Source: an uncultured Polaribacter sp.
GTDB taxonomy: Bacteria > Bacteroidota > Bacteroidia > Flavobacteriales > Flavobacteriaceae
Direction of reading: 5' to 3'
Length of the DNA: 64,000 nucleotides
Assembly (NCBI RefSeq): GCF_947497695.1
Contig: NZ_CANMHM010000006.1
Span: 86,773 to 150,772 of the forward strand
The notes under the pieces were generated by a model, which was not told where the DNA came from, searched no databases, and worked only from the letters and a program-made list of their open reading frames with translations. Positions 25,127 to 34,709 of the stretch are shown here, piece by piece. Numbering within the stretch: position 1 is the first letter of the stretch; each line of letters opens with the position of its first letter. A program made the position numbers and the translations under genes.

Positions 25127-26712
25127 TAATACTTCAATACTTTTTTAGTTTTAGAAACACCTTTAGATTGATAATGTATAAAATAATTTCCTTGTGGTAA
25201 CTGCTGTATATCAACCTTTAGAGTATGTGGTATAGCACTGTATTTTTTATTTGTAATCTGTTTTACAGTAGCACCAATGCTATTATACAATGTAATTTTT
25301 ACATTTTTATTGTTACCTAAGAACCCAATATTAATACTATCTATTGCAGGATTTGGATAGACATTAATTTTCAATTCTTCTAAAAGAAAATCATCTGTAG
25401 AGAGTGCAGCAGTACAGCTTTCTTTAAAAATAGGTAAAGCATCAAATTCATCAAATAAAACCGAATTAGATTCTTGTTTTGTTGCACCCAACCAATCTGT
25501 TAAAACAGTACTGTAAATGTTTCTAAAATCATATTGCATTTGCACGCCTTCTTTTATATCTACTTCAGTATCAATTTCTGGTGCATCGCCCAAAATTTGG
25601 GTTTTAGCACAATTACCAAATAAAAATAAAGGAGCTGCTGTACCATGATCTGTACCTAAACCAGCGTTAGAACGAATTCTTCTTCCAAATTCAGAATACG
25701 TCATTCCAATAACTTTGTCATCGATGTTTAACAATTCTAAATCTTCTTGAAAAGCTGCAATTGCTTCAGATAATTCGTTTAATAAATCACTATGTCTTCC
25801 TTCTGTTGGTTTGCCTTCTTCTGTTTGATTGTCATGCGTATCAAAACCACCTAATTGAACAATATATACTTTGGTTTTTAATCCGCCAGAAATTAATTTT
25901 GCAACATTTTTTAACTTTCCGGCTAATTTATTGTCATTACTGTTTTCATATTTAGTAGATAAATTATTGCCTTTGTTAGATGCATTTGCAATAACCTCTG
26001 AATATGCATTTGTTTGTGCAATAGTATCATTTATAAAAGTTAATGTATCTCCATAACAATTATTAGGTATAGCTCCTGTATTAGAAACCAATGCAGTTCC
26101 TGGGTTGTCTGGATCTGATACTGCCATTGAAAAATTAGTATTAGGACCTTGGCAAGTTTCTGAAACAACTTTACCTAAAGTAATGGCAAAAGGATCTGAA
26201 TTTTCTGTATTTGGATAATTTTCTGGATATTCTGCATGGTTTTCGTTAAAAAATCGACCAATCCAACCAGAAGAAATATATTCATCTGAACTAGAAGCAG
26301 AATTCCAGATATCTGTAGATCTAAAATGGGATCTGTTTTGATCTGGATATCCAACATTTTGTATGATAGATAATTTTTCTCGATCCCAAATACCTTTTAT
26401 TCCTGATAAGGAGGGGTGTAATGCTGTGTCATTATTTAACGATAATAAATTGGCTTCTGGTATAATAATGTTAGAGCGAACACTTTGTAAATTATCATAT
26501 TGGTTTAGGTTAAAAACGGTATTCAAACCATCATTACCACCTTGTAATTGTATTAAAACTAATATGTTTTCATTGTCTTCAGATAACTGATATTCAGCTG
26601 GTTTTTCGCTAGCAAATAATGGGAAACCACTCAATGTTATTGGCAAAGAAGCAGTAGCAAGGGTACTTAATTTTATAAAATCTCTTCTATTTAATTTTGT
26701 TGACTTCTTCAT
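25126..26712 (-). CDS. DUF1501 protein with Tat signal and T9SS sorting domain
   Basis: 528 residues. The N-terminus NRRDFIKLSTLATASLPIT is a twin-arginine signal, as usual for DUF1501, so the protein is exported folded. The central domain has the alkaline-phosphatase/sulfatase-like pattern (LIQLQGGNDGLNTVF, VQLGGFDTHDNQ, YSEFGRRIRSN, GTDHGTAAP). Residues about 445-528 form a type A T9SS C-terminal domain (INVYPNPAIDSINI, VKITLYNSIGATVK, LPQGNYFIHYQSKG, KKVLKY), predicting transport across the outer membrane to the cell surface. DUF1501 is almost always paired with DUF1800, which lies 2 bp upstream. Confidence 0.9.
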   Translation of the reverse strand: MKKSTKLNRRDFIKLSTLATASLPITLSGFPLFASEKPAEYQLSEDNENILVLIQLQGGNDGLNTVFNLNQYDNLQSVRSNIIIPEANLLSLNNDTALHPSLSGIKGIWDREKLSIIQNVGYPDQNRSHFRSTDIWNSASSSDEYISSGWIGRFFNENHAEYPENYPNTENSDPFAITLGKVVSETCQGPNTNFSMAVSDPDNPGTALVSNTGAIPNNCYGDTLTFINDTIAQTNAYSEVIANASNKGNNLSTKYENSNDNKLAGKLKNVAKLISGGLKTKVYIVQLGGFDTHDNQTEEGKPTEGRHSDLLNELSEAIAAFQEDLELLNIDDKVIGMTYSEFGRRIRSNAGLGTDHGTAAPLFLFGNCAKTQILGDAPEIDTEVDIKEGVQMQYDFRNIYSTVLTDWLGATKQESNSVLFDEFDALPIFKESCTAALSTDDFLLEELKINVYPNPAIDSINIGFLGNNKNVKITLYNSIGATVKQITNKKYSAIPHTLKVDIQQLPQGNYFIHYQSKGVSKTKKVLKY

Positions 26713-26714
26713 GA

Positions 26715-28343
26715 TTACATTATTTGAAATTCAGACATTTGTACCATAACTGCAATTAAATTTCTTAACTTATTTTCAACAGAAATTCGCATCGCTTCAT
26801 CAGTTGGGTTGCTTAAAAAATTTGTGTATTCTACTGTCCATTCAAAATCGGGTAAACCAGGAATTAAAATGTCTTTTAGAGCGTCTATCTGTTGTTGTGC
26901 AATTGGGTAATTAAATAATTGGTTAGATAACTCAGTTATTAAAACATTTGGATTTTCTGCATTTGTAATTTTAGAAGCAATTAATAAAACGGGTACTAAA
27001 GCAGGTACTGTATATTTTTTTTCATCAATCACTAAATCACCTCCAGTAACAATTATTCTACAATAGTCTAATCTTTTAGGTAATAAATAACTATTTATCC
27101 AACTTTTATAAAATAAAGGTTCTTGGTAATAGGCTTTCCAACCAGCAACATCTGGATGATGGAATATAGATTGGTTTAAATCTGTAGCCGCTAAATACAA
27201 GACCAAAGCAAAACTATATTCTAAATTTACTGAAATTTTTGGAGCTGTAACCAATAATGATTTTGTAACAGAAAACATTAAATCAATAGGACTTTTTACC
27301 ATACAAAACGTGTTTTCAAAGAAATGTTCTGATGAAAGTAATGTTTTTAAAGCAGGAACGATGTCATAGTTGTTATTCCTAATTATTTCGGCCAAAGGTT
27401 CAATAACATTCGTTTCAATTTCTGTGGATATTTCTGCACTGATAAACCATTTATAAAGTTTTCTAGTTATAAATCTAGAGCATTCATCTTGTTCAAAAAT
27501 TTTATCAATTAAATCTTTGTACTCATTCTCGCCATTTTCAGAAATTACAGCATTATTAAATCGATGAGAAAGTACTTTGTCACCTTTTGTATGTCTATTA
27601 TTTGTAAAATAGGCATTTAGTGTATCTGTATGAGCTAAACCTCTCGATCTCCAACCAGTTAGTACTTTAGAGATTGCTAGAACATCATCTTCTGTATAAT
27701 TTGTATAATCTCCATTACCCAAAGCAATCCCTTTTCCAATCGTAAAAAGTTCTAATAATTCTCTAGAGTAATTTTCATTTGGGGCAGCATCAGAATTTTG
27801 ATTGCCACTCAAATAAATGAGCATGTTTGGGTCTACAGTTATTTGTTTTACGAGCTCTTTAAAATTTTTTAAGGAGTTGGCTCGTAAAACATTCATGTAG
27901 TAATATTCTCTGTGTGGGTTTATGTTTTCTGACACAAAATGATTGTGCCAAAAAAGAGTTAGTTTTTCTCTAATAGACATTTCTGCATCTTGCATTTGCA
28001 GAAAAGACCAAGCATATAGTGATCGATTTCTAGATCTATAAATTTTAGGTCTACTTTCACCAGCAGAAATTTCTGGATATGCAGGTGCATTTACCCAAGT
28101 CTCCCCGTAATTTGCTCCAGGGTCATTTATTTCATCATTTCTATTGTTAGTGCCATCAAATTGATATTTTAAAGGCGGACTTGGTAAAGGTTTTTCTTCA
28201 AAAAGTTTGTTTATTGTAGCTGTTAAGCCTAATGAAACAGAAGTTTTAACCAAATCTTGTGTTACACCGAAAGAAGTTCTATTTAATAGGTGTCTTGCTT
28301 CTTTGGAAGAGAAATTACCAGAATAAGGTGCTAAATATGGCAT
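26715..28343 (-). CDS. DUF1800 family protein
   Basis: 542 residues. ARHLLNRTSFGVT, REKLTLFWHNHFVS, NPNMLIYLSGNQN-type text (DPNMLIYLSGNQNSDAAPNE), NENYSRELLELFTIG, VLTGWRS and ILSSEHFF-like blocks follow the DUF1800 pattern closely. Unlike many members, no signal peptide is seen at the start; partners may carry it across or it works in the cytoplasm. The DUF1800/DUF1501 pair is widespread in Gram-negative bacteria with unknown function. First gene of the three-gene unit, under the promoter at 28384-28415. Confidence 0.88.
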   Translation of the reverse strand: MPYLAPYSGNFSSKEARHLLNRTSFGVTQDLVKTSVSLGLTATINKLFEEKPLPSPPLKYQFDGTNNRNDEINDPGANYGETWVNAPAYPEISAGESRPKIYRSRNRSLYAWSFLQMQDAEMSIREKLTLFWHNHFVSENINPHREYYYMNVLRANSLKNFKELVKQITVDPNMLIYLSGNQNSDAAPNENYSRELLELFTIGKGIALGNGDYTNYTEDDVLAISKVLTGWRSRGLAHTDTLNAYFTNNRHTKGDKVLSHRFNNAVISENGENEYKDLIDKIFEQDECSRFITRKLYKWFISAEISTEIETNVIEPLAEIIRNNNYDIVPALKTLLSSEHFFENTFCMVKSPIDLMFSVTKSLLVTAPKISVNLEYSFALVLYLAATDLNQSIFHHPDVAGWKAYYQEPLFYKSWINSYLLPKRLDYCRIIVTGGDLVIDEKKYTVPALVPVLLIASKITNAENPNVLITELSNQLFNYPIAQQQIDALKDILIPGLPDFEWTVEYTNFLSNPTDEAMRISVENKLRNLIAVMVQMSEFQIM

Positions 28344-28383
28344 AGTTTAGTTTAAATTGATGAAAACCAATATTGTATCGTCT

Positions 28384-28415
28384 CAAATTTAATCTAAATT
28401 ATTTGAAACCACAAA
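28384..28415 (-). promoter_or_regulatory. -33/-7 promoter for the DUF1800 operon
   Basis: Minus strand TTTG (28412-28415), 20-base spacer, TAAATTTG (28384-28391). The -33 part overlaps a hairpin (28407-28431, arms AACCACAAA and TTTTGTGGTT) that probably ends alaS transcription. Confidence 0.65.
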
Positions 28416-28431
28416 TATTGATTTTGTGGTT
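28407..28431 (-). terminator. Hairpin after alaS, overlapping the next promoter
   Basis: Arms AACCACAAA/TTTTGTGGTT with a short loop lie 34 bases past the alaS stop. The T-run on the minus strand is poor, so terminator strength is uncertain. Confidence 0.4.
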
Positions 28432-28464
28432 GTTAGACCTTTATAATTTAAAAAGGTTTAAAGT

Positions 28465-31083
28465 TTAGACCAAATAATCTTTAGCACTTTCTAGAGCTTT
28501 TGTAATTCCTGCAGGATTTTTACCTCCAGCAGTAGCAAAGAAATTTTGTCCACCTCCACCACCGTGAATTAATTTACCCAATTCTCTCACTACTTTACCA
28601 GCATCATAACCACGTTCATTTGCTAATTCTTTAGAAATATAACAAGTTAACATTGCTTTTTCTTTGGATGGAGCAGCACCAAATAATAAAAATAAATTCT
28701 GATGCTCTTTTCCAATTTCAAAAGCAAGGTTTTTTATTCCATTTGGGTCTAAATCTATTTTGGTTGCTAAAAACTGAACACCATTTATTTGTTGTAGTTG
28801 GTTTTTTAATTCACTAGATAAATTTTTAGCTTTATCTCTTAACAATTGTTCAACTTGTTTTTGTAATGCAGTATTATCCTCTTGTAGTTTTTGTACAGCT
28901 TTTACAGGTTCTTTAGCGTTGTTTAGTAAGTCTTTAATTTCAAATAAAGTTTTATTGTTTTCTGAGTAGAAATCTTTAACAGCATCATTTGTTATGGCTT
29001 CAATTCTTCTAATTCCTGATGCTACAGCACCTTCAGATTTGATTTTAAAATGCCAAATATCGCCAGTGTTTTTTACATGTGTTCCGCCACAAAGTTCAAT
29101 AGATTTACCGAATTTTATGGCTCTTACTGTATCGCCATATTTTTCTCCAAATAAAGCCATTGCTCCATCTGCAATTGCTTTTTCCATAGTGATATTTCTA
29201 TTTTCTTCTAGAGCAAGTTTCCCTGCGATTCTTGCATTTACAAAATTTTCTATATCACGTAATTCATCTACAGTTAATTTAGAAAAGTGTGAAAAATCAA
29301 AACGTAAATACTTAGAATGTACGGCAGATCCTTTTTGCTCAACATGTGTTCCTAGAATTTCTCTTAATGCTTGGTGTAAAAGATGGGTTGCTGTGTGGTT
29401 GCATTCAGTTCTGTTACGTTGTTTTTTATCTACTACCGCTTTAAAATTTTCATTTAAATGTTTGGGTAAGTTTTTTGTAAAATGTATGATAACATTGTTT
29501 TCTTTCTTGGTATCTAAGATATATAAAACATCTCCTTGTATAGTTTCTAAATATCCTTTATCACCAACTTGTCCTCCACCTTCTGGGTAAAAAGGAGTTA
29601 AGTTAAAAACGAGCTGATACATTTCTCCGTCTTTTTTAGACGTTACTTTTCTGTATCTTGTAATTTTTACATTTGCCTCTAAAGTATCATAACCAATAAA
29701 TTCTTGCACAGAATCATCAACTAAAATAATCCAGTCTTCTGTTGATGTTTCACTGGCAGCTCTAGATCTGTTTTTTTGTTTTTGAAGTTTGTCTTGAAAC
29801 CCTTTTTCATCTAAAGTATATCCCTTTTCAGATAAAATTAAGGCAGTTAAATCAACAGGAAATCCAAAAGTATCAAACAATTCAAATACTTTTTCGCCAG
29901 AAATTTCTTTTGATTTTGAAGATGAAATAATGCCATCCAATAGTAATAAACCTTGGTCTAAAGTTCTTAAAAATGAAGTTTCTTCTTCTCTAATAACGTT
30001 TTCAATTAATTGTTTTTGTACTTTTAATTCAGGGAAAGCATTGCCCATTTTTTTACTTAAAACATCAACCAATCTATAAATAAAAGGTTCTTTTTTGTTT
30101 AAAAAGGTAAAACCATAACGAACTGCTCTTCTTAAAATCCTTCTAATCACATAGCCTGCTCCTGTATTGCTTGGTAATTGTCCATCAGCAATAGAAAAAG
30201 CGACAGCTCTAACATGATCAGATATTACACGAGTAGCTATATCTTGTTCTAATTTTTTACCATATTTTACATTGGTAATTGTTTCTATTTCTCTAATTAG
30301 TGGGGTAAAAACATCAGTATCATAATTAGATTGCACGTTTTGTAAAACCATACACAAACGTTCAAAACCCATTCCTGTATCAATATGCTTATTTGGTAAA
30401 TCTATTAGTTTTCCATTGGCTTTACGATTGTATTGCATAAAAACAAGGTTCCATATTTCCACAACATGAGGGTGGTCTTCATTAATCAAAGTACGTCCGT
30501 CAATTTTTGCTTTTTCTTCTGCAGAACGAATATCAACATGAATTTCAGAACAAGGTCCACAAGGTCCTTGATCTCCCATTTCCCAAAAATTATCTTTTTT
30601 ATTTCCTTTTAAAATTCGGTCTTCAGGAATCAGTTTTTTCCAGATGTCAAAAGCTTCAGTGTCCATTTTTAAATTGTCAGCATCTTCAGAGCCTTCAAAA
30701 ACGGTTACATATAAAATATCTTTGTCAATTTTGTATACCTCAGTCAATAATTCCCAAGCCCAAGCAATTGCTTCTTCTTTAAAATAATCGCCAAAAGACC
30801 AATTGCCCAACATTTCAAATAACGTATGATGATAGGTGTCATAACCAACTTCCTCTAAATCGTTATGTTTACCAGAAACACGTAAACATTTTTGAGAATC
30901 TGATATTCTATTCTTTTTTGGAACTCCGTTGCCTAAAAAATATTCTTTAAAAGGTGCCATTCCAGAATTAACAAATAGTAAAGTTGGATCATCTTTTGTA
31001 ACCATAGGAGAAGAAGGAACAATTAGATGTTCTTTTTCTTTAAAAAAGTTTAAAAATGTAGCACGTACGTCTTGTGATTTCAT
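28465..31083 (-). CDS. alaS: Alanyl-tRNA synthetase
   Basis: 872 residues, full length. Class II core at the N-terminus ([47 protein letters not shown]), then the editing domain with zinc-type motifs [11 protein letters not shown] (about 565) and [12 protein letters not shown] (about 668), and a C-terminal C-Ala part with the Gly-rich [15 protein letters not shown]. It charges tRNA-Ala and clears Ser/Gly mischarging. Divergent from the M23 peptidase gene; the only -7 box seen (TATATTTG, minus strand, 31186-31193) predicts a leader of about 100 nt. Confidence 0.97.
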   Translation of the reverse strand: MKSQDVRATFLNFFKEKEHLIVPSSPMVTKDDPTLLFVNSGMAPFKEYFLGNGVPKKNRISDSQKCLRVSGKHNDLEEVGYDTYHHTLFEMLGNWSFGDYFKEEAIAWAWELLTEVYKIDKDILYVTVFEGSEDADNLKMDTEAFDIWKKLIPEDRILKGNKKDNFWEMGDQGPCGPCSEIHVDIRSAEEKAKIDGRTLINEDHPHVVEIWNLVFMQYNRKANGKLIDLPNKHIDTGMGFERLCMVLQNVQSNYDTDVFTPLIREIETITNVKYGKKLEQDIATRVISDHVRAVAFSIADGQLPSNTGAGYVIRRILRRAVRYGFTFLNKKEPFIYRLVDVLSKKMGNAFPELKVQKQLIENVIREEETSFLRTLDQGLLLLDGIISSSKSKEISGEKVFELFDTFGFPVDLTALILSEKGYTLDEKGFQDKLQKQKNRSRAASETSTEDWIILVDDSVQEFIGYDTLEANVKITRYRKVTSKKDGEMYQLVFNLTPFYPEGGGQVGDKGYLETIQGDVLYILDTKKENNVIIHFTKNLPKHLNENFKAVVDKKQRNRTECNHTATHLLHQALREILGTHVEQKGSAVHSKYLRFDFSHFSKLTVDELRDIENFVNARIAGKLALEENRNITMEKAIADGAMALFGEKYGDTVRAIKFGKSIELCGGTHVKNTGDIWHFKIKSEGAVASGIRRIEAITNDAVKDFYSENNKTLFEIKDLLNNAKEPVKAVQKLQEDNTALQKQVEQLLRDKAKNLSSELKNQLQQINGVQFLATKIDLDPNGIKNLAFEIGKEHQNLFLLFGAAPSKEKAMLTCYISKELANERGYDAGKVVRELGKLIHGGGGGQNFFATAGGKNPAGITKALESAKDYLV

Positions 31084-31169
31084 AGAATAGTGGTTTCCAA
31101 CAAGGTTGAATTATGTTAAATTATTTTTAAAAAGAACTGCTAAAAAAAAGACAGTTACAAAACATTTTG

Positions 31170-31193
31170 TAAATTTGAGAGCTACCAAATATA
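31170..31193. promoter_or_regulatory. Two -7 boxes serving divergent genes
   Basis: TAAATTTG at 31170-31177 (+) would serve the M23 gene, and CAAATATA at 31186-31193 (minus strand TATATTTG) would serve alaS. Both imply starts close to 31180, so each transcript crosses the other's core promoter. Confidence 0.5.
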
Positions 31194-31234
31194 ATACACT
31201 CATTTAAGAGCACAAAAATAATATAATTCCCATT

Positions 31235-32203
31235 ATGGCAAAAGTAAAATATTATTACGATGCAGACACTCTTTCTTACAGGAAAATTACTGTAAATAAA
31301 GGTGATTATTATAAGAAAACTGTTTTCGGAATTTTAGCTGTTTTTTTAACGGCATTGATAGGTTTTATTGTTTTTAGTCAGTTTATTATGTCACCCACAG
31401 AACGTGCACAAAAACGAGAGTTAGAAAACTTAAAATTGCATTATGAGTTACTCTCTAGACGAATGCAAGAAGGAGCATCAATTTTAGCAGAACTTCAAGA
31501 GCGAGATAATAATATTTACCGAATTTATTTTGAAGCAAATCCAATACCTGATGAACAAAGAAAAGCAGGTTTTGGGGGCGTAAATAGGTATCAATACTTA
31601 GATGGTTTTGAGAACTCAACCATGATTACAAAACTAACAAAAGATATTGATGTACTTTCTAAACAATTGGTTGTACAGTCTAAATCTTTAGATGAAATAG
31701 TTGCACTAGCCAAAGAAAAAGAAAAAATGTTAGCTTCTATACCTGCAATTTTACCAGTTGAGTTAAAAGATTTAACAAGAATGGCATCTGGATTTAGTAT
31801 GAGAATGCACCCCATTTTAAAAATTAGAAAATTTCATAAAGGAATGGATTTTACAGCAGCAATTGGAACACCAATTTATGCTTCTGGAAACGGAACTGTT
31901 ACAAGAGCAGAAAGAAGTGCCACTTATGGAAATGTTGTTTATATTGATCATGGTTATGGATATAAAACTATTTATGCCCACATGAGTAGGATGAAAGCTA
32001 GAAAAGGAAGCAAAGTAAAACGTGGAGACTTAATTGGATATGTTGGTAATACAGGTAGATCTGTTTCTTCTCATTTACATTATGAAGTTCATAAAAATGG
32101 CAGAGCTGTTAACCCTATCAATTTCTATTATGGCGATTTAACTCCAGAAGAGTTTGCAGCAATGCAGAAGGCCTCTGAAGAAGAAGGGCAGTCTTATGAC
32201 TAA
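31235..32203 (+). CDS. Membrane-anchored M23 (LytM) peptidoglycan endopeptidase
   Basis: 322 residues. One transmembrane helix (about 30-50, GILAVFLTALIGFIVFSQFIM) is followed by a coiled-coil-like stretch (60-175) and an M23 domain: FHKGMDFTAAIGTPIYASGNG (His and Asp zinc ligands about 203/207), NVVYIDHGYGYKTIYAHMS and SSHLHYEVHKNG (final His pair), all ligands present. The active domain faces the periplasm and should cut peptide cross-links during growth or division. Acidic C-terminal tail EEEGQSYD. The MerR gene lies 83 bp downstream. Confidence 0.93.
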   Translation: MAKVKYYYDADTLSYRKITVNKGDYYKKTVFGILAVFLTALIGFIVFSQFIMSPTERAQKRELENLKLHYELLSRRMQEGASILAELQERDNNIYRIYFEANPIPDEQRKAGFGGVNRYQYLDGFENSTMITKLTKDIDVLSKQLVVQSKSLDEIVALAKEKEKMLASIPAILPVELKDLTRMASGFSMRMHPILKIRKFHKGMDFTAAIGTPIYASGNGTVTRAERSATYGNVVYIDHGYGYKTIYAHMSRMKARKGSKVKRGDLIGYVGNTGRSVSSHLHYEVHKNGRAVNPINFYYGDLTPEEFAAMQKASEEEGQSYD

Positions 32204-32242
32204 TAAATTTGTGTAATTGTTTAATTGTTGAATCGTATTTGC

Positions 32243-32286
32243 AATTACACAATTACACAATTACACAATTACACAATTATACAATT
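32243..32286 (+). repeat. 8-bp tandem repeat (AATTACAC type) x5 before a start codon
   Basis: AATTACAC units begin at 32243, 32251, 32259 and 32267, with a variant AATTATAC at 32275 and a partial unit running into the ATG at 32287. An upstream copy in inverted orientation (TGTGTAATTG, 32210-32219) can pair with the first unit. Same period and same place as the array at 1803-1850. Confidence 0.85.
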
Positions 32287-32616
32287 ATGTATGTAGATTT
32301 ACCAGAAAAGAGGTATTACAAAATAGGCGAAGTTGCAAAGGCATTTGACGTAAATACATCTTTGGTACGTTTTTGGGAAAAAGAGTTTGACATTATCAAA
32401 CCAAAAAAAAATGCAAAAGGAAATCGTTTGTTTACACAAGAGGATGTTAAAAACTTTAAATTAATATTTAATCTAGTAAAAGAAAGAGGTTTTACTTTGG
32501 ATGGTGCAAAACAAAAATTAAAAGAAAACCCAGAAACTACTGTTAGTAATTTTGATATTATCAGCAGATTAGAAGTAGTAAAGGCAGAATTGAATAAAAT
32601 TAAAGATCAACTCTAA
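32287..32616 (+). CDS. MerR-family transcriptional regulator
   Basis: 109 residues from the ATG at 32287; the open frame extends upstream only through the repeat array, encoding a meaningless HNYTITQLHNYT peptide. YYKIGEVAKAFDVNTSLVRFWEKEF is the winged helix-turn-helix of MerR proteins, FTQEDVKNFKLIFNLVKERGF the second helical pair, and the C-terminal helix (ISRLEVVKAELNKIKDQL) is the dimer coiled coil. No Cys-rich metal loop or effector domain, so what it senses is unknown; similar short MerR proteins follow M23 peptidase genes in Flavobacteriia. Confidence 0.9.
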   Translation: MYVDLPEKRYYKIGEVAKAFDVNTSLVRFWEKEFDIIKPKKNAKGNRLFTQEDVKNFKLIFNLVKERGFTLDGAKQKLKENPETTVSNFDIISRLEVVKAELNKIKDQL

Positions 32617-32735
32617 TATTTTTTCTAATATAGTCTCTAATTACAGGATAGGTAACAATATCTTTTATATTCTCAACAATATTGGGTACTATTGTATAAC
32701 AAAAATCAATCAATCAAAACTTAAAATTTAGAATC

Positions 32736-33344
32736 ATGAGTAAAAAAGTAATTTACATTATAGCTATTTTAGTGTTTGGCTACGTTATTTACAATTTCGG
32801 AAAAGGATTTAATAACACAGCAGTTGTTTTACAAGAAGATGCAAAAACAACTTGGTCTAATGTAGAAAGTTCTTACCAACGTAGAAACGATTTAATTGGC
32901 AATTTGGTAAAAACAGTTCAAGGAGCAGCAGATTTTGAAAAAGAAACTTTAACAGATGTAATTAATGCAAGGGCAAAAGCAACCTCTGTAAATATTAATG
33001 CAGGAGATTTAACACCAGAAAAAATGGCTCAGTTTCAACAAGCTCAAGCTGGTATGAGTGGAGCATTATCTAAATTATTAGTTTCTGTAGAACGTTATCC
33101 TGATTTAAAAGCAAATGCTAATTTCTTAGAATTACAAAGTCAATTAGAAGGTACAGAAAATAGAATTAATGTTGCTAGAGATCGTTTTAATGAAGGTGTA
33201 AATAAGTATAACAAACATATAAAAGTCTTTCCAAATTCTTTGTTAGCAGGTTTGTTTAATTTTGATGAAATGAATCGTTATAAAGCAAATGCTGGTTCTG
33301 AAAATGCACCAGATGTTAATTTCGATTTCAAAAATAAAAACTAA
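32736..33344 (+). CDS. lemA: LemA family protein
   Basis: 202 residues with one N-terminal transmembrane helix (VIYIIAILVFGYVIYNFG) and an all-helical periplasmic or cytosolic domain: WSNVESSYQRRNDLIGNLVKTV, LSKLLVSVERYPDLKANANF and GTENRINVARDRFNEGVNKYN are the defining LemA blocks. Function unknown, but LemA genes are regularly beside TPM-domain genes, as here (5 bp gap). First gene of the lemA-TPM-TPM operon. Confidence 0.93.
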   Translation: MSKKVIYIIAILVFGYVIYNFGKGFNNTAVVLQEDAKTTWSNVESSYQRRNDLIGNLVKTVQGAADFEKETLTDVINARAKATSVNINAGDLTPEKMAQFQQAQAGMSGALSKLLVSVERYPDLKANANFLELQSQLEGTENRINVARDRFNEGVNKYNKHIKVFPNSLLAGLFNFDEMNRYKANAGSENAPDVNFDFKNKN

Positions 33345-33349
33345 TATAA

Positions 33350-33784
33350 ATGTCTAAAGTAGAAGCATTTCTTTCTCCTGAAGAAGAACAAGAAATTATT
33401 TCTGCGATTAGAGTTGCAGAAAAAAATACTTCTGGCGAAATACGCGTTCATATTGAAGCTCATTCAGAGAAAAATCATAATGAACGTGCCTTAGAAGTAT
33501 TTTATCTGTTAAAAATGAACAATACAAAAGATCAAAATGGCGTATTGATTTATGTTGCTGTAAAAGATAAAAAGTTTGTTATTTATGGCGATAAAGGAAT
33601 CAATGAAGTTGTTTCTAAAGATTTTTGGGATGCTACCAAAGATGTAATACAAAATCATTTTAAAGAAGGTAATTTTAAACAAGGAATTGTTGATGGAATT
33701 TTAAAAGCAGGAGAAGAACTACAAAGTCATTTTCCTTGGCAAACTGATGATGAAAATGAACTTTCTAATGAAATTTCTAAATAA
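33350..33784 (+). CDS. TPM-domain protein, soluble
   Basis: 144 residues without signal peptide. FLSPEEEQEIISAIRVAEKNTSGEIRVHIE is the first TPM helix and strand; GVLIYVAVKDKKFVIYGDKGI and FKEGNFKQGIVDGILKAGEEL complete the domain. TPM proteins (Psb32/MOLO-1 group) have been linked to membrane-protein assembly or weak phosphatase activity. Its TAA shares a base with the ATG of the next gene. Confidence 0.88.
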   Translation: MSKVEAFLSPEEEQEIISAIRVAEKNTSGEIRVHIEAHSEKNHNERALEVFYLLKMNNTKDQNGVLIYVAVKDKKFVIYGDKGINEVVSKDFWDATKDVIQNHFKEGNFKQGIVDGILKAGEELQSHFPWQTDDENELSNEISK

Positions 33785-34623
33785 TGATGATTAGTAAGCA
33801 GTTTTCAATAAGCAGTTTTCCGTCAGCAATTTTATCAAAAAAATTGTTGTTAATTTTTGTATTTGTACTTTCTTTAAACTCCTTTTCTCAAGGCTATACA
33901 ATTCCTGAAAAACCAAAATTTCAAACGAGTGTTTATGACTATATTGAGTTATTAACACCCTACCAAAAAACGACTTTAGAAAACAAATTAGTTCGATATT
34001 CAGACACAACATCCACACAAATTGTAGTGGCTATTATTGCTTCTACTCAAGGAGAAAATATTGCTTATTTAGCTGCGAATTGGGGCGAAAAATGGGGTAT
34101 TGGACAAGCTAAAGAAGATAATGGTGTTTTAATGCTATTGGCAAAAAACGACAGAAAAATAACCATACAAACAGGGAAAGGTACAGAACACTTATTAACA
34201 GATTTTCAATCGAAAAGAATTATTGAAAGAGTCATTATTCCTGAGTTTAAAAAAGGAGATTATTATAGCGGATTAAACAAAGGTTCAGATTATATATTTA
34301 AAACTTTAAACGGAGAATTTAAAGGAACACGTAAAGTGAAATCAGAAGGTTTTGATCCAGGAATTATTATTTTTATCATTATAGTTTTCATCATTTTTAT
34401 TTTAATTTCTAGAGGAAATAAAAATAACGGAAGTAGAGGTAAACGTTTTAGTAGCGGTTCTATTTTAGATACCATTATTTTAAGCAATGCTGGTAGACGT
34501 GGAGGAAGTTTTGGTGGTGGTTTTGGTTCTTCTGGAGGAGGTTTTGGAGGTTCTTCTGGTGGTTTTGGAGGTGGCTTTGGAGGAGGAAGCTTTGGTGGTG
34601 GAGGAGCTTCTGGAGGTTGGTAA
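33784..34623 (+). CDS. TPM-domain membrane protein with Gly-rich tail
   Basis: 279 residues. Signal peptide (LLLIFVFVLSLNSFSQG), TPM domain (VYDYIELLTPYQKTTLENKL, TQIVVAIIAST, NGVLMLLAKNDRKITIQTGKG, FKKGDYYSGLNKGSDYI), one transmembrane helix (GIIIFIIIVFIIFILI) and a tail of GGGFG/SSGG repeats ending FGGGGASGGW. The arrangement places the TPM domain outside the cytoplasmic membrane and the Gly-rich tail inside. Same family as YgcG-type proteins. Translation is coupled to the previous TPM gene; a strong terminator follows. Confidence 0.9.
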   Translation: MMISKQFSISSFPSAILSKKLLLIFVFVLSLNSFSQGYTIPEKPKFQTSVYDYIELLTPYQKTTLENKLVRYSDTTSTQIVVAIIASTQGENIAYLAANWGEKWGIGQAKEDNGVLMLLAKNDRKITIQTGKGTEHLLTDFQSKRIIERVIIPEFKKGDYYSGLNKGSDYIFKTLNGEFKGTRKVKSEGFDPGIIIFIIIVFIIFILISRGNKNNGSRGKRFSSGSILDTIILSNAGRRGGSFGGGFGSSGGGFGGSSGGFGGGFGGGSFGGGGASGGW

Positions 34624-34663
34624 ACTCTATTTTTCTATAAAAATAAATAGATAAACATAAAAT

Positions 34664-34697
34664 AAACCCTTCAGATTTTTATTCTGAAGGGTTTTTA
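34664..34697 (+). terminator. Terminator of the lemA-TPM-TPM operon
   Basis: Arms AAACCCTTCAGA and TCTGAAGGGTTT with an AT loop, followed by T-run. Confidence 0.88.
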
Positions 34698-34709
34698 ATA
34701 TATTTAAAA

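Noticed and set aside
28994..29590. 198-residue plus-strand open frame inside alaS
   Set aside because: Entirely antisense to the strongly conserved alaS editing region; composition is that of a codon shadow.
32209..32286. 26-residue N-terminal extension of the MerR protein
   Set aside because: It merely translates the tandem repeat (QLHNYT); the MerR fold begins at 32287.
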